This document shows, piece by piece, positions 22,176 through 31,424 of a DNA stretch of 45,754 bases (position 1 is the first letter of the stretch; the number at the start of each line of letters is the position of its first letter). This DNA comes from Actinomycetota bacterium. GTDB taxonomy: Bacteria; Actinomycetota; Nitriliruptoria; Nitriliruptorales; Nitriliruptoraceae. A model generated the notes under the pieces. It was given only the letters and a program-made list of their open reading frames with translations. It was not told the DNA's origin and did not search any database. Position numbers and translations under genes: made by a program. Location: NCBI GenBank assembly GCA_019347575.1, contig JAHWKY010000034.1:1-45754 (forward strand), given 5' to 3'.

Positions 22176-23729
22176 TCACCGGCCCCATCCGTCCGACAAC
22201 CGGGCGGGTGGGGCCTCTGACGGTCTGCGGCCGGAGCGCGCCTCGTAGGCGGGTGTGCCGACGGCGGTCACCGTCATCGGCTCCGCGCTGGTCTGGAAGA
22301 ACCGGCTGATGTCGTCGTCGTAGAACGTGAGCCCCGTACCACCCAGGCCGAGCGTGAAGGCGGCCAGCTGGAGCCGCCCCGCGGCGATCCCGCCCTCGAG
22401 CTGAGCGACGCGGTAGGCCCTCGCCCCTCCCGCGTCGAGCGCGGCCTCGAGGTCGGCGAGGTGGAAGACGGTGTAGGCACTGTCGCCGCCGAGCTCCTGC
22501 TCCAAGCACAGCGTCGTCGTCTCGCCGCGGAAGGCCCCGGGGCGCAGCAGCTCGGGACCGTCGGGCGTCCATCGGTACGCACCCGAGGGGAACCCCTCAA
22601 CGCTGTGGACCACGAGGTGGTGGTCGGCGAGCAGGTGGTCGCCGTCGGACCAGTCCCCCGGCACCGGCTGGGACGCCACCGCGAGCGGCCACGTGAGCGC
22701 GTGGGGGGGGACCTTGTCGTAGCGGAACCGGCGCGTGGAACCGCGTCGCAGGATCACGTCCTCGAGCAGGTCGAAGGTCGGGAGGACGGGCGGCGCGTCG
22801 ATGACGGTGGTCAGCGTGGACCGCAGGTGGCGGAGGCTCTGTCGCCACGCCGTCACCGCGGTCGCGTTGTCGAGCTCGCCGACATGGTGCTCCCGACCAA
22901 CCCCCGCGAACTCGCCGACCTCGTCCGACAGCGGCACGGTCTGGACGTCCAGCGGTTCGACCTCGTCGGGGCGCACCCGTGAGCTGCGCGCGGACCGACC
23001 GAGCGGGACGACCGCCAGGGCCACCTCCTCCGCACCGTCGATGTCGACCAGATCGCCGACGTGCCGATCGACGAAGCCTGCGCGGACCCGCGCCTCGACC
23101 GCGGCCGCCGTGGCGAGACTCAGCACGTGCGCCAGGATCGTGCCAGCGTCCCAGAACAGATGCCGGTAGCCGCGCGCCCCGTACTTCCACGTCGTACGCC
23201 ACGGGATACCCGTGACGACCAGCGACACCGGAGCGGAGCCCACCTCCTCGTCGACCGCGGCCCGGGCGAGGTCCTGGCGGTGGTCGCCGAGCCGCAACGG
23301 GTGCAGGGCGAACTCGTACGGCTCGAAGTGGTACACACCCGCTGGCAGCGGCGGATCACCGTCGAGCTCGCCGCAGACCACGTACAGCTCGATCGGGTAC
23401 AGAGCACCTGCCGAGGGAGCGGCGCGGAAGTGCAGCGGCTGGCTGCCGCGCACCCACCGACGGGTGACCCCCGCGCTGTAGAAGAGCACGCCCGCCAACC
23501 ACGCGAGGTCGAGCCGAGCCCGGTTGGGCGGCGCGACCCCCGACAGCGCATCGAGCGCTGGCCAATCGGTCTCGCGCACACCCAGTGGAAGCGGCACCGC
23601 ACGCAGCGACGGGTAGAGCTTGTAGGGGAAGGGCTGGTTCGCCCAGTCGAGTTCGCGACTGGTCTCGCGCACGCTGCGCCACGTCTGCTTCGTGGCGTCG
23701 TGGTAGCTGCGGGCGAACGATCCGGTCAT
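22176..23729 (-). CDS. SagB-like double nitroreductase-domain oxidoreductase
   Basis: This 517-residue protein holds two nitroreductase/ThcOx-type domains in tandem (about 30-245 and 330-500). The first has a typical SAGALYPIELYVV stretch and WDAGTILAHVLSLA; the second has RRGSTRRFRYDKVP, the FMN-phosphate contact region, and AFTLGLGGTGLTFYDDD. SagB/ThcOx enzymes use FMN to oxidise azolines in RiPP precursors, but here there is no cyclodehydratase, precursor or exporter nearby, so it may instead serve another flavin reaction. ATG 23729 has no strong ribosome site. It diverges from the F420-type oxidoreductase gene. Two domains in one chain give the same site arrangement as a homodimer. Confidence 0.85.
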   Translation of the reverse strand: MTGSFARSYHDATKQTWRSVRETSRELDWANQPFPYKLYPSLRAVPLPLGVRETDWPALDALSGVAPPNRARLDLAWLAGVLFYSAGVTRRWVRGSQPLHFRAAPSAGALYPIELYVVCGELDGDPPLPAGVYHFEPYEFALHPLRLGDHRQDLARAAVDEEVGSAPVSLVVTGIPWRTTWKYGARGYRHLFWDAGTILAHVLSLATAAAVEARVRAGFVDRHVGDLVDIDGAEEVALAVVPLGRSARSSRVRPDEVEPLDVQTVPLSDEVGEFAGVGREHHVGELDNATAVTAWRQSLRHLRSTLTTVIDAPPVLPTFDLLEDVILRRGSTRRFRYDKVPPHALTWPLAVASQPVPGDWSDGDHLLADHHLVVHSVEGFPSGAYRWTPDGPELLRPGAFRGETTTLCLEQELGGDSAYTVFHLADLEAALDAGGARAYRVAQLEGGIAAGRLQLAAFTLGLGGTGLTFYDDDISRFFQTSAEPMTVTAVGTPAYEARSGRRPSEAPPARLSDGWGR

Positions 23730-23828
23730 GCCATGCACGGTAGTCGCGGGCAGCGGGCGCCCCGGGTCACGCCCGGGCCGGTGCGCAGCGTCAGTAGGCT
23801 CCCGAGAGCATCGACCCCCGGAGCCGTC

Positions 23829-24821
23829 GTGACCCGCACCGCCGCGTTCGTCCAGCCTGGCCGCAGCATCGAGCGGGCGGCAGCGATCGCCGCCACGGCG
23901 GAGCAACTCGGCTACGACACCGTGTTCGACAACCACGTGCTCAGCCGTGATGCGTTCGCGATCCTGGCCCACTACGGGCGCACGACCTCGACCGTTCGAC
24001 TGGGGACAGGGGTCTACCCCGCGTTCATCACCACACCGGTCGCTCTCGGTCAGCTCGCTGCGTCCATCGACGAGCTCCTCGACAGTCGCCTCGTGCTGGG
24101 TCTTGGAACCAGTCACCGCCCCATCATCGAAGGGGTCCACGGGCTCGAGTTCCCGTCCAGCCCCCTGACCGCCATGCGCGAGATCATCGAGGCCCTGCGC
24201 CAGCTCTTCACGACCGGATCGCTGAGCTACGAAGGGGAGTACGTCGACATCGGCGGCTTCGGGTTCATGGGCTTCGAACCGCGTGCGGACCTGCCGATCC
24301 ACCTCGCTGCGCTGGGTCCGAAGATGCTGCAGCTCGCCGGTGAGCTCGCGGACGGCGTGATCCTGTGGCTGTGCGACCCGCGCTACGTGCGGGAGGTGGT
24401 CGTCCCCAACGTGCGCCAGGGCGCGGAGCGAGCGGGGCGGGACCCTGGCGACATCGAGATCATCCCCGCGGTGGCATCGTGCCTGACCGACGAGCCCCAG
24501 GCCGCCTACGACGCCCAACGGCAGGCGTTGCTGCCCTACCTCAACCTGCCGTTCTACCGCGCGATGCTCGAGGCGTCCGGGTACACGGAGGAGCTCGCCG
24601 CGTTCGACGAGCGCTTCGGAGCGGGCGATGTCGACGGGGCCAAGGCGGCGATGACGACGGCGATGCTGGACAACCTCGCTGGCATCGGCACCGTGGACGT
24701 GGTCCGCGGCAAGGTCGAGGAGTACCGCGCAGCGGGCGCGACCCTGCCAGCGGTCGGACCGTTCCGAGCGGAAGGCTCATCCGAGCCGGCCGAGACGCTG
24801 CGAGCGGCGATCGGCACGTGA
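23829..24821 (+). CDS. LLM-class (F420/FMN-dependent) oxidoreductase
   Basis: This 330-residue TIM-barrel protein belongs to the luciferase-like monooxygenase superfamily. AATAEQLGYDTVFDNHV near 22-38 and LGTGVYPAFITTPVALGQLAASIDEL near 59-84 (cited in part) are the barrel signatures. LVLGLGTSHRPIIEG and PIHLAALGPKMLQLAGELADG near 158-178 are typical of actinobacterial TIGR03564-like F420 enzymes. Coenzyme F420 use is inferred from these features. The substrate is unknown. GTG 23829 follows CGGAG. TAGGCT at about 23791 may be the -10. It overlaps adenosine deaminase by 4 bp, hence co-translated, but no metabolic link is evident. Confidence 0.9.
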   Translation: MTRTAAFVQPGRSIERAAAIAATAEQLGYDTVFDNHVLSRDAFAILAHYGRTTSTVRLGTGVYPAFITTPVALGQLAASIDELLDSRLVLGLGTSHRPIIEGVHGLEFPSSPLTAMREIIEALRQLFTTGSLSYEGEYVDIGGFGFMGFEPRADLPIHLAALGPKMLQLAGELADGVILWLCDPRYVREVVVPNVRQGAERAGRDPGDIEIIPAVASCLTDEPQAAYDAQRQALLPYLNLPFYRAMLEASGYTEELAAFDERFGAGDVDGAKAAMTTAMLDNLAGIGTVDVVRGKVEEYRAAGATLPAVGPFRAEGSSEPAETLRAAIGT

Positions 24822-25849
24822 CCGAGCAGCTGTCATCGCTGCCCAAGGTCGAGCTCCACGTCCACCTCGAGGGTTCGATCTCGGCAGCCACGGCCACCGA
24901 GCTGTCCCGGCGCCACGGCGAGGACCCAGACTCGGTCCTCCCGTTGGTGGAGGGCCGCTACCCCGAGCGGTTCACGACCTTCCAGGAGTTCGTCGAGCTG
25001 TACCTCGCGGTGACCCGTCAGGTCCGTACGCCTGACGACCTCGCGACCGTCGCGGCGGAGTTCGCGCGGCAGCAGGCGGCGCAGAACGTGCGTTACACCG
25101 AGGCGACGTTCACCGCTGCGACCCTCGACGACTTCGGTCTGGACACCGCCGCGATGTGGGAGGCACTGCGCGACGGGCTCGCGGGGCAGGAGACCGACGT
25201 GCGCCTCATCGTCGACGCCGTGCGCAACGTGGGACCGCGGTCGGGACACCGCACGGTCGCCCTCGTCGAGGAGGGGCTCGAGATCGGCGCCCCGATCGTC
25301 GGTCTCGGGCTAGCTGGGGACGAGAACTCCGCGCCGGTCAGGGACTTCACGATGCTGCGGGAGGCGGCCGACCGGCTCGGACTCGGCCTCACGGTGCACG
25401 CGGGCGAGACCGGTCCGGCCTCCAACATCCGCGAGGCACTCGACGACATCGGCGCCGACCGCATCGGCCACGGTGTCGCCGCCGTGAACGACCCCCAACT
25501 GCTCCATCGCTTGGTGGCCGAGCAGGTCGTGCTCGAGGTCTGTCCGTCGTCCAACGTCGTCCTGCAGGTGGTCCCCGACCTCGACGATCACCCGTTCCCA
25601 CAGCTGTGGAGACGCGGGGCGAACGTCACCATCAACAGCGACGATCCCCCCTTCTTCGCGACCACCCTGACGGATGAGCTGGCCCACGCCGCCAGGCTCG
25701 CGGCTCTCGACGACGCCGACCTCGCCGAGCTCCAGCGCCGCGCCGCGCGCGGGGCTTTCTGCGAGGACGAGCTGCGGTCGACGCTCTTCGCGCAGATCGA
25801 CGCGTGGGAGCGCAAACGCGGTCGCGAGTGCGCCACCCGACTGACGTGA
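24818..25849 (+). CDS. add: Adenosine deaminase
   Basis: This 343-residue zinc hydrolase converts adenosine (or a related purine) to inosine in purine salvage. The metal and catalytic residues are all present: His14 and His16 in ELHVHLEGS, His194 and Glu197 in VHAGE, His218 in IGHG, and Asp275-Asp276 in INSDDPPFF. The length and order of motifs are standard. The family also contains adenine and aminofutalosine deaminases, so the base specificity is not absolutely fixed, though the EGSISAATATELSRRHG opening is adenosine-type. GTG 24818 overlaps the LLM oxidoreductase stop. It is convergent with the monooxygenase-fold gene at 2 bp. Confidence 0.93.
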   Translation: MTEQLSSLPKVELHVHLEGSISAATATELSRRHGEDPDSVLPLVEGRYPERFTTFQEFVELYLAVTRQVRTPDDLATVAAEFARQQAAQNVRYTEATFTAATLDDFGLDTAAMWEALRDGLAGQETDVRLIVDAVRNVGPRSGHRTVALVEEGLEIGAPIVGLGLAGDENSAPVRDFTMLREAADRLGLGLTVHAGETGPASNIREALDDIGADRIGHGVAAVNDPQLLHRLVAEQVVLEVCPSSNVVLQVVPDLDDHPFPQLWRRGANVTINSDDPPFFATTLTDELAHAARLAALDDADLAELQRRAARGAFCEDELRSTLFAQIDAWERKRGRECATRLT

Positions 25850-25851
25850 GG

Positions 25852-26157
25852 TCAGCCGGCGGTGATGACGACATCGAACGCGAGCAGCTCCGAGCCGGAT
25901 GCGGCCGGGCCGTGCTGGGCCGACTGTGCGTGGCCCTTGGTGAACGCATCCGACGCGACCCAGGCCTGGAACGCGTCCTCGGACGCCCAGCGCGTGTAGA
26001 CGAACCACCGGTTGGAGTCGTCAGTCGGGCGGAGCAGCTCGAAGCCCTCGAACCCGTCGACCTTCTCGATCTCGCCGGCACGGTTGCGGAAGCGCTCCTC
26101 GAGCATCGACGTCATCTCGTCGGGGACCTCGAGCACGTTGATACGGACGACGCTCAC
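25852..26157 (-). CDS. Antibiotic biosynthesis monooxygenase-fold protein (MhuD/IsdG-like)
   Basis: This 101-residue protein is one ABM ferredoxin-like domain. VRINVLEVP starts the first strand, FEGFELLRPTDDSNRWFVYTRW is the central pair of strands (cited in two parts: FEGFELLRP and RWFVYTRW), and the helix FQAWVASDAFTKGHA ends in a His where heme-degrading IsdG/MhuD proteins have the heme-ligating His. Heme breakdown is therefore plausible, as for mycobacterial MhuD, but many ABM proteins have other roles. GTG 26157 follows GGAGC. The gene lies tail to tail with adenosine deaminase and divergent from the membrane-protein gene at 26203. Confidence 0.87.
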   Translation of the reverse strand: MSVVRINVLEVPDEMTSMLEERFRNRAGEIEKVDGFEGFELLRPTDDSNRWFVYTRWASEDAFQAWVASDAFTKGHAQSAQHGPAASGSELLAFDVVITAG

Positions 26158-26190
26158 ACGGTGGGCTCCGGTCGGGGCTGGCCAGGCTAG

Positions 26191-26196
26191 TAGCCT
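26191..26196 (+). promoter_or_regulatory. -10 hexamer TAGCCT for a leaderless mRNA
   Basis: Six bases separate this box from GTG 26203, and there is no ribosome site. Transcription would begin at the start codon. Confidence 0.42.
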
Positions 26197-26202
26197 CGAC
26201 GG

Positions 26203-26718
26203 GTGGCCAGAACCGACGAACCCTTCGATCGTGAGACGTACCGCACCGCGTGGGCGGCGCTGTCGTTCAGGGAGCGTCGGCAGATCCTCAAGGCGGTCAA
26301 CCGCGGCAGGGCCGTCCACGATCGACGGGACGCACGGTTCGCGATCGGGGCGGCGCGGACGCAGCAGAAGTTCTGGCGCTGGATCTGGCTGATCGGTCCC
26401 GGCGTCGCGCTGGCCCAGGTCGGGCGGGGCGTCGCGGTGTTCGTCACGAACCTGCTCGTGGCGACGCTCGTCCTCGGCGGCATGTCGTGGTGGTTCTACA
26501 CGCGGGCCAAGCGCGCCGAGGCGGTGAACCTCGAGCTGTTGCAGGGGACGAGGGGGAAGGCGAAGGGGGGCACCAAGGAGTCCCCCGGACGCCCGGTGGC
26601 CACCGGTGATCACCTCCCCGGAGGAGGACGCCCGCCTCCGATCGAGAAGCACGACGAGTTCCGTCCCGATCCCAACACGAGCCGCAAGAAGGTCAAGCGC
26701 CGACGCAAGCGCCAGTGA
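26203..26718 (+). CDS. Hypothetical membrane protein with basic tail
   Basis: This 171-residue protein has a basic N-terminal part (about 1-55, with AWAALSFRERRQILKAVNRG), two closely spaced hydrophobic segments (about 57-73 and 78-100) and a polar C-terminal half ending in a run of Lys and Arg (RKKVKRRRKRQ). I do not recognise a family. The topology suggests both ends in the cytoplasm and a hairpin in the membrane. The start at GTG 26203 is supported by a -10 hexamer six bases upstream and no ribosome site, hence a leaderless mRNA. It is convergent with transketolase, 46 bp away. Codon use resembles its neighbours. Confidence 0.7.
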   Translation: MARTDEPFDRETYRTAWAALSFRERRQILKAVNRGRAVHDRRDARFAIGAARTQQKFWRWIWLIGPGVALAQVGRGVAVFVTNLLVATLVLGGMSWWFYTRAKRAEAVNLELLQGTRGKAKGGTKESPGRPVATGDHLPGGGRPPPIEKHDEFRPDPNTSRKKVKRRRKRQ

Positions 26719-26764
26719 ACTTCGGTACGGCCGGAGCGAGGGCGCGGCCGGGTGTTCGCCGGTA

Positions 26765-28744
26765 CTACACCAGTCGTCGCGCGACCTCGGTGACGTGGTC
26801 GACGGTGAAGCCCAGCTCCTCGGCGATCCGCTCCCACGGCGCAGACGCCCCGAAGCGGTCCAGTCCCACGATCGCCCCGTGGTCACCGACCCATCGCTCC
26901 CACCCGAAGGGGGAGGCCGCCTCGACCGCGACTCGCTTGGTGACCTGTGGAGGCAGCACCTCCTCGCGGTACGCGACCGGCTGGGCCGCGAAGCGCTCCC
27001 AGCACGGCAGCGACACGACCCGCGCCCCGACACCGTCCGCCTCCAGGCGCTCGGCGGCACCGATGCAGAGCTGCAGCTCGGAGCCGGTGCCGATCAGGAT
27101 GATGTCGGGCGTGCCGTCGCAGTCCCGGCGGACGTACCCGCCGCGGGACACCGCTTCGGGGTCGATCGGACCGAGGTCAGGGACCCCCTGGCGCGTCAGG
27201 GCGATGACCGACGGGCTGCTGCCCGACTCGAGTGCGGCTGCCCACGCCCCGACGACCTCATGGCCGTCGGCGGGGCGGAACACCTGCAGGTTGGGGATGG
27301 CGCGCAGGGCGGCGAGGTGCTCGACGGGTTGGTGGGTCGGGCCGTCCTCGCCGAGGAAGACCGAGTCGTGGGTCATCACCCACACCACCCGCAGCCGACT
27401 CAGAGCCGAGAGGCGGATAGCGGGCCGGGCGTAGTCGGTGAAGATCAGGAAGGTGGCGGCGTACGGGATGATCCCGCCGTGCAGGGCCATGCCGTTGCTG
27501 ATCGCAGCCATCGCGTGCTCGCGGACGCCGAAGCGCAGGTTGCGCCCCGACGGGTCGCCCGCGCTGAAGTCGCCGGCACCCTCGACGTCGGTGTTGTTCG
27601 AACCGGCGAGGTCGGCGCTGCCGCCGAACAGCTCCGGGACGGCGTCGGCGATGGCGTTGATGACCTTGCCCGAATGCTTGCGGGTCGCGGCCGCACCCTC
27701 GATCGTCGGCAGCGCGTCACGCCAGCCTTCGCGCAGCCGTCCGCTCAGTCTCCGCTCGAGCTCGTCCGCGAGCTGCGCGTGCTCGTCGCGGTACGCCGCG
27801 AGCCGCTGCTCCCACACACGCCTGGCCTCGCCGCCGCGCGTCCGCGCGTCGAGGTGCTCGCGCACCTCGTCGGGGACGGTGAACGGCTCGTCGTACTCCC
27901 AGCCGAGGTTGGCCTTGGTGACCGCGACCTCGTCGGCGCCCAGCGGGGCGCCGTGCGTCGCCGCGGTGCCGGCCTTGTTCGGTGAGCCGAAGCCGATGAC
28001 GGTGCGCACAGCGACCAGGCTCGGACGATCGTCGTTCTCGGCCCGCTTGACCGCGGCGCGGATCGCGTCGAGGTCGTTGCCGTCCTCGACCCGGTCGGTG
28101 TGCCAGCCGTAAGCGTCGAAGCGCGCGAGGACGTCCTCGCTGAACGCGAGGTCGGTGGCGCCGTCGATGGTGATGTGGTTGTCGTCGTAGAGGTAGACGA
28201 GGTTGCCCAGGCGCAGGTGGCCGGCGAGCGATGCCGCTTCCGACGCGACCCCCTCCATGAGGTCGCCGTCCGAGACGATGGCGTAGATGCGGTGATCGAA
28301 CAGGTGGTGATCGCCCCGGTCGAACTCCGCCGCCAGGCGGCGCGCGGCGAGCGCCATGCCCACACCGTTGGCGAAGCCCTGACCCAGCGGACCCGTGGTG
28401 GTCTCGACGCCCGGCAGGAGGAAGTTCTCGGGGTGGCCCGCCGTGGGCGCGTCCCACTGACGGAAGTTGCGGATGTCGTCGAGCGTTGGCCGCTCGTACC
28501 CGGTGAGGTGGAGCATCGAGTACAGCAGCATCGAGCCGTGGCCAGCCGACAGGACGAACCGGTCGCGCCCGGGCCAGCCCGGCTCGGCCGGATCGAAGCG
28601 CATGGCCTCGTGGAACAGCACGTAGGCCAGCGGGGCGGTGCCCATCGGCATGCCGGGGTGCCCCGAGTCGGCGGCCTGGACGGCGTCCATGGCGAGCGTC
28701 CGGATGGTGTTGATGGCGAGCTGGGTGGTATCGGCCTGCGACAC
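26765..28744 (-). CDS. tkt: Transketolase
   Basis: This 659-residue thiamine diphosphate enzyme moves two-carbon ketol units in the pentose phosphate pathway. The order is normal: TPP-binding domain with HPGMPMG (29-35) and SDGDLMEGVASEA, pyrimidine-binding domain with the catalytic Glu in FGVREHAM, and a C-terminal domain (RVVSLPCWERFAAQ). Length and motifs are those of bacterial transketolases. GTG 28744 is chosen because GGAG lies six bases before it and because VSQADTTQLAINTIR is where homologues begin; an in-frame extension would overlap the divergent gene. TACGGT on the minus strand (28781-28776) is a likely -10. Confidence 0.96.
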   Translation of the reverse strand: MSQADTTQLAINTIRTLAMDAVQAADSGHPGMPMGTAPLAYVLFHEAMRFDPAEPGWPGRDRFVLSAGHGSMLLYSMLHLTGYERPTLDDIRNFRQWDAPTAGHPENFLLPGVETTTGPLGQGFANGVGMALAARRLAAEFDRGDHHLFDHRIYAIVSDGDLMEGVASEAASLAGHLRLGNLVYLYDDNHITIDGATDLAFSEDVLARFDAYGWHTDRVEDGNDLDAIRAAVKRAENDDRPSLVAVRTVIGFGSPNKAGTAATHGAPLGADEVAVTKANLGWEYDEPFTVPDEVREHLDARTRGGEARRVWEQRLAAYRDEHAQLADELERRLSGRLREGWRDALPTIEGAAATRKHSGKVINAIADAVPELFGGSADLAGSNNTDVEGAGDFSAGDPSGRNLRFGVREHAMAAISNGMALHGGIIPYAATFLIFTDYARPAIRLSALSRLRVVWVMTHDSVFLGEDGPTHQPVEHLAALRAIPNLQVFRPADGHEVVGAWAAALESGSSPSVIALTRQGVPDLGPIDPEAVSRGGYVRRDCDGTPDIILIGTGSELQLCIGAAERLEADGVGARVVSLPCWERFAAQPVAYREEVLPPQVTKRVAVEAASPFGWERWVGDHGAIVGLDRFGASAPWERIAEELGFTVDHVTEVARRLV

Positions 28745-28775
28745 GCTCGGCTCCGGGTCGGGTGTCCTCAAGCCG

Positions 28776-28781
28776 ACCGTA
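28776..28781 (-). promoter_or_regulatory. -10 hexamer TACGGT for tkt
   Basis: The box lies 32 bp upstream of the transketolase start on the minus strand. No clear -35 is seen. Confidence 0.35.
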
Positions 28782-28881
28782 GCCGCGCCGACGACAACCT
28801 CTGAGCCAGCTGGCAAGCTGGGCAGACGAGCGGTCAGGCCGGTCCCAACCCACCGGTCCGACGGGATCGAAGGGGAGCACG

Positions 28882-29736
28882 GTGGACGAGTTCGGAGACG
28901 GCCTGTCGGACGGCGATGACCGAGGAGCATCAGCTGGGGTGGATCACTACGCCGCTCTTGGGGTGGACCGTCGCGCGAGCGCCGACGAGGTGTCGGAGGC
29001 GTACGGCCGTCGAGTCGCCGAGCTCCGTGCTCGCCAGCTAGCGGAGAACGATCCGGCCCGGCTGACCGCCACCGAGATCGAGCTCGATCGCGTCGAGGAG
29101 GCGTGGCGCGTGCTGTCGGACCCGTCGGCGCGCACCTCGTACGACGTCTCGACGACGTTCGGCGCGGGTGGCGGCACGGGTGCAGGCGACGATCCGGTGG
29201 CCTGGCAGCCCGAGGCCGGCGACTCGACGACCTCGACGCGCACCCGGTTGTTCCTGGTCGTCGCGGCCATCGCCATCCTCGGCGTCGTGGTTACGGTGTT
29301 CTTCGCCGGCGGGGCGGAGCGTGACGACGAGGGCGAGCTCGTCAGCTCCGGGACCTTGCAGGTCACGGATCTGCAGGTGGGAGACTGCTTCGACAGCACC
29401 ATCGACGAGACCGTGGGCGAGACCGTCGAGGTCCAGGGCGTGGATGCCATCCCGTGCGGAGAGCCGCACCGCAACCAGGTGTACGCGATCAGGGAGCTGC
29501 CGGACGGGGCGGACGCTCCCTTCCCCGGGGACGACGCCGCCTTCGAGTCCTCGGGGCTGCTGTGCCTCGAGACGTTCGAGGATTTCGTCGGGCTGGCCTA
29601 CGAAGAGTCCGTGCTCGACATATCGGTCGTGTACCCGAGCGCCGACACCTGGGGAACGGGTGACCGCGAGGTCGTCTGTGCCGTCTACGACCCGGCCGGA
29701 CCCGTCACGGGGTCCCTCGAGGACGCGATGCGGTAG
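28882..29736 (+). CDS. Membrane protein with degenerate J domain and Septum_form-like extracellular domain
   Basis: This 284-residue protein begins with a J-like domain (21-88: DHYAALGVDRRASADEV, a basic helix and AWRVLSDPSARTSYD). The HPD tripeptide needed to stimulate DnaK is missing; the loop reads RQLAENDPAR. One membrane span follows (about 123-142). The outside part (about 165-270) has VGDCFDSTI, AIPCGEPHRNQVYAI and EVVCAVYDP, the cysteine-containing pattern of the Septum_form domain (PF13845) of actinobacteria. A septum or envelope role is inferred from that domain only. GTG 28882 follows AGGGGAG. It is divergent from transketolase and precedes the malic enzyme by 105 bp. Confidence 0.78.
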   Translation: MDEFGDGLSDGDDRGASAGVDHYAALGVDRRASADEVSEAYGRRVAELRARQLAENDPARLTATEIELDRVEEAWRVLSDPSARTSYDVSTTFGAGGGTGAGDDPVAWQPEAGDSTTSTRTRLFLVVAAIAILGVVVTVFFAGGAERDDEGELVSSGTLQVTDLQVGDCFDSTIDETVGETVEVQGVDAIPCGEPHRNQVYAIRELPDGADAPFPGDDAAFESSGLLCLETFEDFVGLAYEESVLDISVVYPSADTWGTGDREVVCAVYDPAGPVTGSLEDAMR

Positions 29737-29784
29737 GTCCACACCCGCACGCGGCCGCGCGGACGGCAACGACCGCGCACCCGT

Positions 29785-29796
29785 CCCCACGTGGGG
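29785..29796. promoter_or_regulatory. Perfect 12-bp palindrome upstream of the malic enzyme -10
   Basis: CCCCACGTGGGG lies 7 bp before TATGCT, in the spacer between -35 and -10. A repressor bound there would block transcription of the malic enzyme gene. Confidence 0.4.
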
Positions 29797-29803
29797 CGAG
29801 GCC

Positions 29804-29809
29804 TATGCT
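29804..29809 (+). promoter_or_regulatory. -10 hexamer TATGCT
   Basis: It is the most AT-rich box in the gap and lies 33 bp before ATG 29842 of the malic enzyme gene. Confidence 0.45.
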
Positions 29810-29841
29810 CGGCGTCCGAGCCAGGACCGGAGATCGCCCCG

Positions 29842-31308
<1,467 letters not shown>

Positions 31309-31310
31309 CG

Positions 31311-31424
31311 AGCGGGTGCAGATGGACCCGCCTGGCGGGTCCCGATGCACACGCTCGAGGCGCGCACTCCGCAGCGGGTGCAGATGGACCCGCCTAGCGG
31401 GTCCCGATGCACACGCTCGATCTA
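31311..31424. repeat. 62-bp tandem duplication of a long hairpin
   Basis: Copies begin at 31311 and 31373 and differ at one position of the shared 46-bp core. Each core folds with inner arms GGACCCGC/GCGGGTCC and outer arms AGCGGGTGCA/TGCACACGCT (one mismatch). It starts 3 bp after the malic enzyme stop and reaches the end of the convergent proline-rich protein gene, so it should work as a doubled bidirectional terminator. Confidence 0.85.

Noticed and set aside
23730-24518. An extended 780-residue version of the SagB-like protein
   Set aside because: The extension is antisense to the LLM oxidoreductase and resembles no domain; the protein domain starts just after ATG 23729.
28745-28930. A longer transketolase beginning near 28930
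   Set aside because: The extension overlaps the divergent gene, lacks family similarity, and GTG 28744 has a proper ribosome site.
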